This document shows, in pieces, positions 55,182-64,000 of a stretch of 64,000 nt of DNA. Each line of letters begins with the position of its first letter. The first letter of the stretch is position 1. Location: NCBI RefSeq assembly GCF_023922585.1, contig NZ_JAMFTN010000017.1, positions 130,659 through 194,658 on the forward strand, written 5' to 3'. This DNA is from Aliidiomarina quisquiliarum (lineage in GTDB: Bacteria; Pseudomonadota; Gammaproteobacteria; Enterobacterales; Alteromonadaceae). A model generated the notes under the pieces. It saw only the letters and a list, made by a program, of their open reading frames with translations, did no database searches and was not told the DNA's origin. A program made the translations under genes and the position numbers.

Positions 55182-58100
55182 ATGAAACGTCCAATATTGT
55201 TGCCCAGCAAGCCTTTGTTGCTAGTCTCTTCTATCGCTCTTATTTTGCTGTCGGCAAGCCCAATGGTTGCAGCTGATCTTGTCACCAAGCCAAGAATTCA
55301 AGCCAACCTAACCGATATAGTTTCAATGAAAGGTCAGCCCAAGCACCGATTAGAAGTAGCCGAGCCTAGCTACTATATTGTCGAGCTAGAAGAGCCTGCG
55401 TTGGCTGCCTATGCAGGCACTATGCCGGGCTTAGCCGCAACGCAGCTAACAGAGCCGGCCAATGAGCGTTTAAACGTACATTCAATTGCCGCGCGGGAAT
55501 ATGGTGCTTTCTTAAATAGTCGGCAACAAAGCTTTGCTCAAGCTATGCAACGTCGCTTGCCAAGCGCTGAAATTGCTCAGCAATATACCACCGCTATTAA
55601 TGCTGTAGCAGTGCGTACTTATGATCAAAATGCCATGGCCACATTGCGGTCTTTACCTGGCGTAAAGCGAGTGTATAAAAATGAAATGCGCCATGCCCAA
55701 ATGGATACATCGATTGCCGCAATTTCAGCAACGCCCGTTTGGGATTTAGCCGGTGGACGAGATCGTGCCGGTGAAGGCATTCGTATTGCGGTAATTGACT
55801 CGGGAATTCGCCCAGCAAACCCTATGTTTAGTGGGCAAGGTATGGCGGCACCAACAACACGACCAGCAGACGACTATTGTGCGCTTACCGACATGTCATT
55901 TTGCAATAACAAGGTAATAGTGGCTCGATACAGTCAGCCTACCTTTACTATTAATTCGGCAGAGCACTTAAGCCCTTTAGACTATAGTGGCCATGGTTCC
56001 CATGTGGCGGGCACTGCTGCGGGAGCCTATGTAACTGCGCCGTACCAAGGCAATGACATTGCTATTTCTGGCGTTGCACCAGGGGCATATTTAATGGTGT
56101 ATAAAGCATTGTTTGCTACACCAACCGAGCCGGGTTCTGGTAGTGACGTGATGCTACTGGAAGCTTTAGAACATGCAGTGCGTGACGGCGCCGACGTAAT
56201 AAATAACTCGTGGGGTGGTGGCCCAGGTGTTGACGGTACCGATAGTGTGTATAACTCGGTGTTTGCCAATATTGAAAGCGCAGGAGTGCTATTAGTAACA
56301 GCGGCTGGAAACGATGGTCCAGCAGAGCAAACTATAGGCTGCCCAGGTTGTGTTGAACCGGGCATTACGGTTGCTGCAGGCGACATGGGGCGTGTTTTTG
56401 AGAATTTGGTTCAATATGGAAACAAAAGCTGGCTGGCTGTTCCTGGTGCTGGTGCGTTTAGTATTGCCACCGATTTAACGGCGAAGCTTACCTTAGCTAA
56501 CCAAGTTGACGCGACAAATTCTTTAGCTTGCAGGCCCTTTGCAGAAAATAGTTTAGACGCCACAATTGTATTGGTAGACCGAGGCGAATGTACCTTTGTA
56601 GAAAAGGCGACGAATGCTCAGAATGCGGGCGCTGTAGGCCTTATTGTCGCAAATAACGAGCCAGGTACTATTAATATGGCGCTTGACGGCGTTACCCTAC
56701 CTTCGGTTGCCATTAGCCAAACCGATGGGGCAGCTTTGCGCGCTAACTATATTGAAAATGCGCCTATTACCATAACCAAAGCCATAGCAAAAATTAACCC
56801 AGCGGCTAAAAATAGAATGGCGTCTTTTAGTTCGCGTGGGCCAAATGGCAACAGTACTTTCTTAAAGCCTGAAATTACTGCACCAGGGGTGGCTATATTG
56901 TCAGCAACGTCACCTGATCAAAGCGGAACTGACTTTGCTTTAAATAATGGTACAAGCATGGCCACTCCACAAGTTGCTGGGGCGGCAGCGTTGCTTAAAC
57001 AGCTACGGCCAGAGCTTAATGCGTTGCAGTTGAAGTCTATTTTAATGGGCACGGCAGAAACTAGACGTATGTTAGGAACTGGCAGCACCGAGTATGCAAC
57101 GGCATTTGCACAGGGGGCGGGCTTCTTGAATGTTGCTGCTGCAGCACAAGCAACTTTTGCCCTGAATAAACCTTCAGTAATGTTAAACGGGTGCTTAGGT
57201 AACTGCACATTTACTCGTACAATTGCAAACTTAACGAACCAGTCTTTGTATTTGGAACTTGATGTTTTAGTAGGATCTTCTCTTTTAAACACTCGCATTA
57301 CTATCAATTCAGGTGCCACTTCAGCGCCAGTGACTACCTTAGAGTCGCCGGTTCAGCACGACGTTCATATACCAGCAGGTGGTAGCGCTACCTTCACTGT
57401 TGAAATTGATAGTCACTTTGCCAAAGAAGGCTGGTTGTTCCCAACTTTAATTATTAGCGACACTAATGGAAACAGTCAGGAATACCCTATTGCATTGTCT
57501 AATGAGCGTGCCGACGACGCCCGCGTACTTGCCAGTGAAGTAACTTCTGGCGAACCCTCTTGGGGAGAAAAAGTTACAGTAGCCACATTATTCAGCGGTT
57601 CGAAAGATGGCGTGGAAAACAAATTAACGGTTCACTTTCCTGAAAACTTATCCATAACGAATGTAACCGCCAATACGACAAACGCTACCGGTTCATTGGT
57701 GGCAAACAACACATTTGCCACTTGGACAGGGCGATTTGGTGCAGTGTCAGACAACAGTGTTATTCGGCAAATTCCAACGTTGGGTATGTCTTTACTTGAT
57801 ATGCCTGCAAATATGTTACTTGGCAGTGTGCAGTCGATTGGTTGCACTGAAGAAATATGTGACGAAATGGTTATTCCAATTACTGGGCTTGGTGATTTAG
57901 GCGGCTTACCTTATAACGGAGACGTTTATGACACGGTCACTGTTTGGGAAAACGGAATTATAGCGCCGGGCGATCAAACTGCAGTAAGTGCCACCTACTA
58001 TAATTTAAGCATGCCAAATAGTGAGCGGCCGAATAATGTAATTGCCCCATTGTGGAGCGACTTTACGATCGGTGGTGACGTTGGCGGAGAAATTTATTTT

Positions 58101-58898
58101 GCTGCCATAACCTACGACGGTGATGAATATATAGTTATTGAATGGCACAACGCTAAACTGTGGAGTGAATCGATTTCTGCGAGTGATCCTGGTTATACCT
58201 TTGCAGTTTGGATGCGTTTTGGCGCTGGAGTTGAGCCTCGTGTGTTATTTAACTACATTGATATACCAAGCATGCCAGCTATTGCGACCATAGGAATTGA
58301 AGATATTTACGGTACGAGTGGTGTGCAGCGTTACTTTGACGGCGACGGCATTGGCGTAAGTACGGGGACCGCACTAGAAGCAATTATGGACGCTAGCGTT
58401 AGTCAAGTGGTGCTAAACTACGAAATTGCTTTAAATGAAGGACATAACTTTACGGCAACAACGGAATGGAATACCGCGGTTTCAGTAGACGTACTAGGGC
58501 AGTTACCTGCAGCGTTACAAGAAGCTTTTGGCACAGCTGTTGGAACCACAAGTAACGGCACCTTTGAGGCCTTTACCCCTATTCGCATTCAGCCTACTGG
58601 GGCGCGTAAGCTTGAAATAACTAGTAGTACCAATAATGGTAAAGTTGATGTGATAGGCGCTAAAAGTATTCGCTTTACACCAGATGTGAAGTTTACTGGA
58701 ACAGAAGTTGTAAGATACCGTCTAGTAGACGAAGCTAACAATAAAACCCAAGAGTATACGGTTAGCTTTACGGTTGAAGCAAAGCCTGAAGGTAGTAAAA
58801 AATGGTATGAAGGTGGTTTAGGCGTTATATTTGGAATGGGTGTTATGGCACTAGGTTTTGTGCGCTTAAGCAAGCGGAGCAAACTGCAGAGCATGTAA
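55182..58898 (+). CDS. Large secreted subtilisin-like serine protease (S8)
   Basis: A 1238-residue protein. A signal peptide (to about residue 31) is followed by an I9-type propeptide (about 60-170, ending near VKRVYKNE). The catalytic domain has aspartate D206 in AVIDSGIRP, histidine H271 in GHGSHVAGT and serine S592 in NGTSMATPQVAG, with a PA-type insertion between the last two (ATIVLVDRGECTFVEKATNA). From about residue 680 it continues with long beta-rich, fibronectin-like or Calx-beta-like regions. The C-terminus is a glycine pair (YEGGLG), a hydrophobic stretch and a basic end (RLSKRSKL), as in cell-surface sorting tails. Related proteases degrade protein in seawater bacteria. The gene stands alone with its own terminator. 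Confidence 0.92.
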   Translation: MKRPILLPSKPLLLVSSIALILLSASPMVAADLVTKPRIQANLTDIVSMKGQPKHRLEVAEPSYYIVELEEPALAAYAGTMPGLAATQLTEPANERLNVHSIAAREYGAFLNSRQQSFAQAMQRRLPSAEIAQQYTTAINAVAVRTYDQNAMATLRSLPGVKRVYKNEMRHAQMDTSIAAISATPVWDLAGGRDRAGEGIRIAVIDSGIRPANPMFSGQGMAAPTTRPADDYCALTDMSFCNNKVIVARYSQPTFTINSAEHLSPLDYSGHGSHVAGTAAGAYVTAPYQGNDIAISGVAPGAYLMVYKALFATPTEPGSGSDVMLLEALEHAVRDGADVINNSWGGGPGVDGTDSVYNSVFANIESAGVLLVTAAGNDGPAEQTIGCPGCVEPGITVAAGDMGRVFENLVQYGNKSWLAVPGAGAFSIATDLTAKLTLANQVDATNSLACRPFAENSLDATIVLVDRGECTFVEKATNAQNAGAVGLIVANNEPGTINMALDGVTLPSVAISQTDGAALRANYIENAPITITKAIAKINPAAKNRMASFSSRGPNGNSTFLKPEITAPGVAILSATSPDQSGTDFALNNGTSMATPQVAGAAALLKQLRPELNALQLKSILMGTAETRRMLGTGSTEYATAFAQGAGFLNVAAAAQATFALNKPSVMLNGCLGNCTFTRTIANLTNQSLYLELDVLVGSSLLNTRITINSGATSAPVTTLESPVQHDVHIPAGGSATFTVEIDSHFAKEGWLFPTLIISDTNGNSQEYPIALSNERADDARVLASEVTSGEPSWGEKVTVATLFSGSKDGVENKLTVHFPENLSITNVTANTTNATGSLVANNTFATWTGRFGAVSDNSVIRQIPTLGMSLLDMPANMLLGSVQSIGCTEEICDEMVIPITGLGDLGGLPYNGDVYDTVTVWENGIIAPGDQTAVSATYYNLSMPNSERPNNVIAPLWSDFTIGGDVGGEIYFAAITYDGDEYIVIEWHNAKLWSESISASDPGYTFAVWMRFGAGVEPRVLFNYIDIPSMPAIATIGIEDIYGTSGVQRYFDGDGIGVSTGTALEAIMDASVSQVVLNYEIALNEGHNFTATTEWNTAVSVDVLGQLPAALQEAFGTAVGTTSNGTFEAFTPIRIQPTGARKLEITSSTNNGKVDVIGAKSIRFTPDVKFTGTEVVRYRLVDEANNKTQEYTVSFTVEAKPEGSKKWYEGGLGVIFGMGVMALGFVRLSKRSKLQSM

Positions 58899-58917
58899 TA
58901 GCCTTGCCAATTTAAGC

Positions 58918-58956
58918 AAAGCCTGGTGTCGCGAATTGAAGTGGCCCAGGCTTTTT
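58918..58956 (+). terminator. Terminator of the subtilase gene
   Basis: AAGCCTGG (58919-58926) pairs with CCAGGCTT (58946-58953), and five T residues run to 58956. The loop is long (19 bases) with possible inner pairing. Confidence 0.75.
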
Positions 58957-59119
58957 GCTGTTGGCTGACAAATATTATCTTGTATATGAGTTTAGCTGTA
59001 TGGTGCACTTGCTGCGATGTTTTGACGAATAACTGGCCGAGGCTTTTGCAAGAATAAAGCCTTGCTATACCGCTAGCGAATAATGAATAATATGCACGAC
59101 CAGTTTAAGAGGATACGTT

Positions 59120-60313
59120 TTGAACTATCAGCAATTCCAAGCCTTATGCGATAGTACGACGCAAGGACAGCTCACGCTGCTAGATCGGCGATTCAACAGT
59201 TTGCTTATTAGTTTAAGCTTTGCTCGAAAGCTAAATGCAAATAGTGTGGCGCTTGAAGCAGAAGAGGTTGTAAGTCAGCGGGCGTTGCTTGAAGTAGAGC
59301 GGCGCCGACAAGATGAGCGAGATCGCGCTTTAGCATCGCAACGCTATCAGCAAAAAGCAGCCAGTGCAGAGTTGCATGAGCGAATTTTTAATTTAATTCG
59401 TGACTCAATCGCGCAGCCAGAGCAATTGCGTGCTCGAGTACTCGACATTTCTGATGATGCCATTAACTTAATTGACAATTTATATACCCGCGCCGTTTCT
59501 ATACGCAAGCTAGAAGAATACACGCCGAACTTACCGTGGCTTGAAGAAGATTTAATACGAGCAGTAAACTTACCACCTTTCGCCGATTCTAAAGACACTA
59601 AGCGGGTAAAAGTAACCTCGGTACGCAATGCTATGGGCTTTATTGGCTCAGAAGACTTAGGTATTTTAGTGCCCGCATATACCATGCAATACTTATTGCC
59701 GAATTCTATTGAACCATTTAATTTATTAAGCCAAAAAATTTGGGAACATGCTTTGGGTACGGCTAATACTGCACAAGTGCTTGCCGAGCTCGATGGCGAC
59801 ATGAATCCGAGCATGGCATTTATAATGGGCATGTTTCATGGCCTTGGGAAGGGGGCGCTGGCACGCTTGTACACCCAATGTTTCGATGATATTAAACGCA
59901 ACTTATTGCAAGAATTACGGCAAGCAGGTCGTTCGGTTAGTTATAATGCTCTGTTGCAACTAGGGCCGTCTGAACTTTACTTGCGCAACTTTATGCTGCA
60001 TTTTTCACATCAATATACAGCCAAATTATTTGCCAGCATGAACTTTCGCTTTATTCCATTTCAAGCTGTTTATGAAGACTTTGCTAAAGCGAAAAACGTT
60101 AACGAATTGAATGGGCTGGCCCGTAATTTGTACCAAGCACAACGCTATTCGCAATTTAGAATGATGTATAGTGCTAACTTTGCAACAGCCGAAGACGGCA
60201 AAACCTTGTGCAAAGATGCCGGCTTGCAGTTGCCCGCTTTAGACGTGTTACGCGGAGTAAACTTAAAGCGTTTACGTTTAAGACGTGGTGCAGCCGCTGA
60301 CCCTAACCGCTAG
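59120..60313 (+). CDS. HDOD domain signalling protein
   Basis: A 397-residue protein. The N-terminal part (about 1-105) is helical and rich in charged residues (EVERRRQDERDRALASQRYQ). From about 110 to 330 is an HDOD domain (LPPFADSKDTKRVKV, RNAMGFIGSEDLGILVPAY, IWEHALGTANTAQVLAEL, MAFIMGMFHGLGKGALARLY). HDOD proteins resemble HD phosphodiesterases without the full metal site and act in regulation of motility, biofilm or second messengers. The start is TTG 59120 with AAGAGGA six bases upstream. It is followed by the palindrome at 60311 and then the ast operon. Confidence 0.85.
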   Translation: MNYQQFQALCDSTTQGQLTLLDRRFNSLLISLSFARKLNANSVALEAEEVVSQRALLEVERRRQDERDRALASQRYQQKAASAELHERIFNLIRDSIAQPEQLRARVLDISDDAINLIDNLYTRAVSIRKLEEYTPNLPWLEEDLIRAVNLPPFADSKDTKRVKVTSVRNAMGFIGSEDLGILVPAYTMQYLLPNSIEPFNLLSQKIWEHALGTANTAQVLAELDGDMNPSMAFIMGMFHGLGKGALARLYTQCFDDIKRNLLQELRQAGRSVSYNALLQLGPSELYLRNFMLHFSHQYTAKLFASMNFRFIPFQAVYEDFAKAKNVNELNGLARNLYQAQRYSQFRMMYSANFATAEDGKTLCKDAGLQLPALDVLRGVNLKRLRLRRGAAADPNR

Positions 60314-60330
60314 CGCATAATTATGCGCTA
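60311..60330. other. Perfect 20-bp palindrome over the HDOD stop codon
   Basis: The 20 bases from TAGCGCATAA to TTATGCGCTA are perfectly self-complementary, and three more pairs (CCG at 60307-60309 with CGG at 60332-60334) extend it beyond one mismatch. No T tract follows. It lies in the space before the ast operon, so it is either a 3'-end hairpin or an operator; it does not match the ArgR box well. Confidence 0.55.
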
Positions 60331-60429
60331 ACGGTGCAAATCTAAATTACTTTAAAACCCCTTTCGTTTCAACGGCTTACCTAGCAGACATTTGTTAATG
60401 TTCATGCGATAATGCACTCCTCATTCTAA

Positions 60430-61709
<1,280 letters not shown>

Positions 61710-61710
<1 letters not shown>

Positions 61711-62723
61711 TGATTGTTGTTCGCCCTATTCGGGCAAGCGATTACGAAGCCCTTTATCAATGTGCGGTGGAGTCGGGTTTCGGCTTCACCTCGCTGCCGG
61801 TGGATGAAGAACTATTACGCCGCCGTATTGATAAGGCTGAAAGGTCTTTTGCTTTAGAGCATTTAACGGCTCCGGGTGAAGAGGGCTATTTGTTTGTTAT
61901 GGAAAACTTAAACACCCAGGAAGTGCTGGGTGTGAGTGCCATAGAAGCTGGAGTAGGACTTTCAGATGCTTTTTGGCATTACCGTTTAGGCAAAGAAGCA
62001 CATCATTCTGCTCAACACAGCGTTCATCGGGTGCTAGACACATTAACTCTTTGTAACGATTACACCGGTTATAGCGAGCTATGTACGCTATTTTTACGTG
62101 AGCCCTTCCGAGAAAACCGCAATGGTCGTGTGCTGTCTAAATTTCGAATGTTATTTTTAGCTCAATTCCGTGAGCGTTTTGCTAAAAACATTATTGCAGA
62201 AATGCGTGGTGTGTCAGACGCTGACGGCAACTCGCCATTTTGGGGTTGGTTGCAAAAGCACTTCTTTGGCATGGAATTTTGTAAAGTTGACTACTTAACC
62301 GGCATTGGCGACAAAACCTTTATTTCCGAGCTCATGCCGCGGCACCCTATTTATTTAAGTTTGCTTGATGAAGCAGCCCAAAAAGTAGTGGGTGTGGTGC
62401 ATGAAAATACAGTGCCAGCGTTAAATTTACTTAAGTCAGAAGGCTTTTCATTTCGTGGTTATGTAGATATTTTTGATGCCGGCCCTACGATAGAAGGCCG
62501 TGTGAAGTACCTGAAAACGGTGCGCGCAAGCCGTTTGCGTACAGTAAAAATAGGCCGCGTAAGCCCCTCGGAAACGGTGTTGGCATGTAACCTTGAATTA
62601 CAAAACTTTCGCGCGCTACAGGCCGAAGTTGATCTGAATGACGAGCAAGTAATGATTACACCTGAAGTTGCCGACGCTTTGCTGGTGTCGAATGGCGACA
62701 AAATTCGGGTTGCACCATTTTAA
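61710..62723 (+). CDS. astA: Arginine N-succinyltransferase
   Basis: A 337-residue protein that transfers succinyl from succinyl-CoA to arginine, the entry step of the AST pathway used to degrade arginine for carbon and nitrogen. The opening VVRPIRASDYEALYQCAVESGFGFTSLP, AHHSAQHSVHRVLDTLTLCNDYTGYSELCTLFL and FWGWLQKHFFGMEF are AstA hallmarks. Length is normal. It overlaps astC and is followed 12 bases later by astD, so the three form one operon in the E. coli order astC-A-D. Confidence 0.95.
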
Positions 62724-62735
62724 GGAGTGAAAAAG

Positions 62736-64000
62736 ATGTCAGTAGAACAAACACATTATATTAATGGACAATGGGTTGCCGGTTTAGGTAACGAGTTTAC
62801 GTCTGTTGATCCCGCTCGTAATGAAGTGATTTGGACAGGGAAAGCAGCCACAGCAGAGCAAGTCGACGCTGCTATGAAAGCTGCACGGCAAGCATTTGTG
62901 TCATGGTCTCAAAAAACTGTTGCTGACCGGCTGGTTATTATTCGCAAATTTGCCGAGTTACTGGGCGAGCGCAAACAGCAATTTGCCGAGCTTATAGCGC
63001 AAGAAACGGGTAAACCTATGTGGGAAACACTAGGTGAAGTAGGCGCTATGATGGGCAAAATAGAAATTTCTGCCCGCGCCTATGAAGAGCGCACCGGGGT
63101 AGTGGAAAATGAAATGCCTGGTGCCCAAGCGTTTATCCGCCATAAACCCCATGGTGTAGTGGCGGTATTTGGACCTTATAACTTTCCAGGTCACTTGCCG
63201 AATGGGCACATTGTACCTGCGCTTTTGGCAGGCAACACGGCAGTGTTTAAGCCAAGTGAGCTAACGCCCAAAGTAGCTGCAATGACCCTTCAAGCATGGC
63301 ACGATGCAGGCTTGCCTGCGGGCGTGCTTAACTTAGTACAGGGCATGGTTGAAACGGGTAAGGCAATAACAGCACATGCTGAAATGGATGGCTTGTTCTT
63401 TACCGGTTCGTCTACCACGGGAAAATTATTACATGGTCAGTTTGCTGGCCGCCCAGATAAAATTTTAGCGCTCGAAATGGGTGGTAATAACGCCCTTATT
63501 GTTCGAGATGTTGCTGACATAGACGCGGCCGTACATAACATTATTCAATCGGCCTTTGTCACTAGTGGCCAACGCTGCACCTGTGCTCGCCGCTTGTTTA
63601 TTCAAACGGGCGAACCAGGTGACCGTATTTTGGCTCGCCTTATTGAAGTAACTAAAAATATAGTGGTAGGCGACTATGCAGCCGAGCCACAACCCTTTAT
63701 GGGCGCTATGATTTCCGCTAAAGCTGCCGCAGGAATGGTGGCCGCACAGCAAATGCTAATTGAGTTAGGCGCTACACCACTCATTAAAATGGTGCAAATT
63801 GATAGTGCTAAAGGCCTAGTTACACCTGGTATTCTTGATATAACCACCGTTGACAATATGCCAGATGAAGAGCATTTTGGACCACTGCTAAAAGTAGTTC
63901 GCTACAGCGACTTTGATGATGCCATTAACCAAGCGAACACCACTCGCTTTGGTTTATCAGCAGGCTTACTTGCCGACAGCCGTGCCGACTGGGACTATTT
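62736..64000 (+). CDS. astD: Succinylglutamate-semialdehyde dehydrogenase, N-terminal part
   Basis: A frame open from ATG 62736 to the right edge (about 421 codons), preceded by AAGGAG at eight bases. It is an aldehyde dehydrogenase: [45 protein letters not shown] and [13 protein letters not shown] (catalytic glutamate), the catalytic cysteine in [15 protein letters not shown], and [13 protein letters not shown]. AstD oxidises succinylglutamate semialdehyde with NAD. The full enzyme is near 490 residues, so about 65 codons lie beyond the window. Together with astC and astA the gene identifies the arginine catabolic operon. Confidence 0.94.
   Translation, partial: MSVEQTHYINGQWVAGLGNEFTSVDPARNEVIWTGKAATAEQVDAAMKAARQAFVSWSQKTVADRLVIIRKFAELLGERKQQFAELIAQETGKPMWETLGEVGAMMGKIEISARAYEERTGVVENEMPGAQAFIRHKPHGVVAVFGPYNFPGHLPNGHIVPALLAGNTAVFKPSELTPKVAAMTLQAWHDAGLPAGVLNLVQGMVETGKAITAHAEMDGLFFTGSSTTGKLLHGQFAGRPDKILALEMGGNNALIVRDVADIDAAVHNIIQSAFVTSGQRCTCARRLFIQTGEPGDRILARLIEVTKNIVVGDYAAEPQPFMGAMISAKAAAGMVAAQQMLIELGATPLIKMVQIDSAKGLVTPGILDITTVDNMPDEEHFGPLLKVVRYSDFDDAINQANTTRFGLSAGLLADSRADWDY

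Noticed and set aside
60311-60330. Palindrome as an ArgR operator
   Set aside because: The ARG box consensus has TGAAT and ATTCA arms; the palindrome has GCGCAT and ATGCGC arms.

Overview
The window is 64 kb of a gammaproteobacterial chromosome of moderate GC. It is probably from the Alteromonadales, and an Idiomarina or Pseudidiomarina relative is my best guess. The evidence is the enteric-like gene orders gppA-rhlB / trxA-rho and ubiD-fre, the astCAD order, the many TonB, chemoreceptor, GGDEF and secreted-hydrolase genes, and the general protein style. I see no tRNA, rRNA, CRISPR array, transposase or prophage.

Layout. 1-7.6 kb is a conserved housekeeping block: the end of hemB, gppA and rhlB on the minus strand, then trxA, rho, ubiD and fre. 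7.6-11.5 kb is a thiamin-uptake operon: a promoter, a TPP riboswitch, a TonB-dependent receptor, a PnuC-type transporter and a thiamin-kinase-like phosphotransferase. The riboswitch ends in a hairpin over the ribosome site of the receptor gene, and a competing helix can be read directly. 11.5-17.1 kb is a minus-strand series: an orphan flagellin-like gene, trhO, dps, a secreted nuclease and pheA. 17.2-23.2 kb holds a lipoprotein, the uridine-salvage pair udk-nupC, an orphan mlaC-like gene, a putative outer-membrane protein and gor.

23.3-42 kb is the accessory part. It mixes intact small genes and enzymes (a CDGSH-glutamate-synthase fusion, DUF1456, arfB, mtfA, serine dehydratase, a methyltransferase, ydhR, DUF1801, a DksA-type zinc finger, VF530, tag, a serine hydrolase with a LytS/LytT pair, pldA) with at least six damaged genes. 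In most of these the middle has been lost and the two ends remain: prpD, a GNAT acetyltransferase, an outer-membrane ompW, a PAS-GGDEF gene and a DUF6544 gene. A sixth is an apparent in-frame chimera of two membrane-protein genes. This cluster of internal-deletion scars is the most unusual thing in the window.

42-52.5 kb carries signalling genes (a membrane diguanylate cyclase, a chemoreceptor with a CZB zinc domain on the periplasmic side, a TPR-GGDEF protein) and peptidases (a DPP-IV-like lipoprotein and oligopeptidase A). 52.5-60.3 kb has two small minus-strand genes, rpe, trpS, a very large secreted subtilase and an HDOD protein. The window ends in the arginine succinyltransferase catabolic operon astC-astA-astD; astD runs off the right edge. 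Peptide hydrolysis outside the cell, arginine and serine catabolism, and vitamin scavenging together suggest a marine heterotroph living on protein.

All homology calls are from recognition of sequence motifs by eye; no database search was run.
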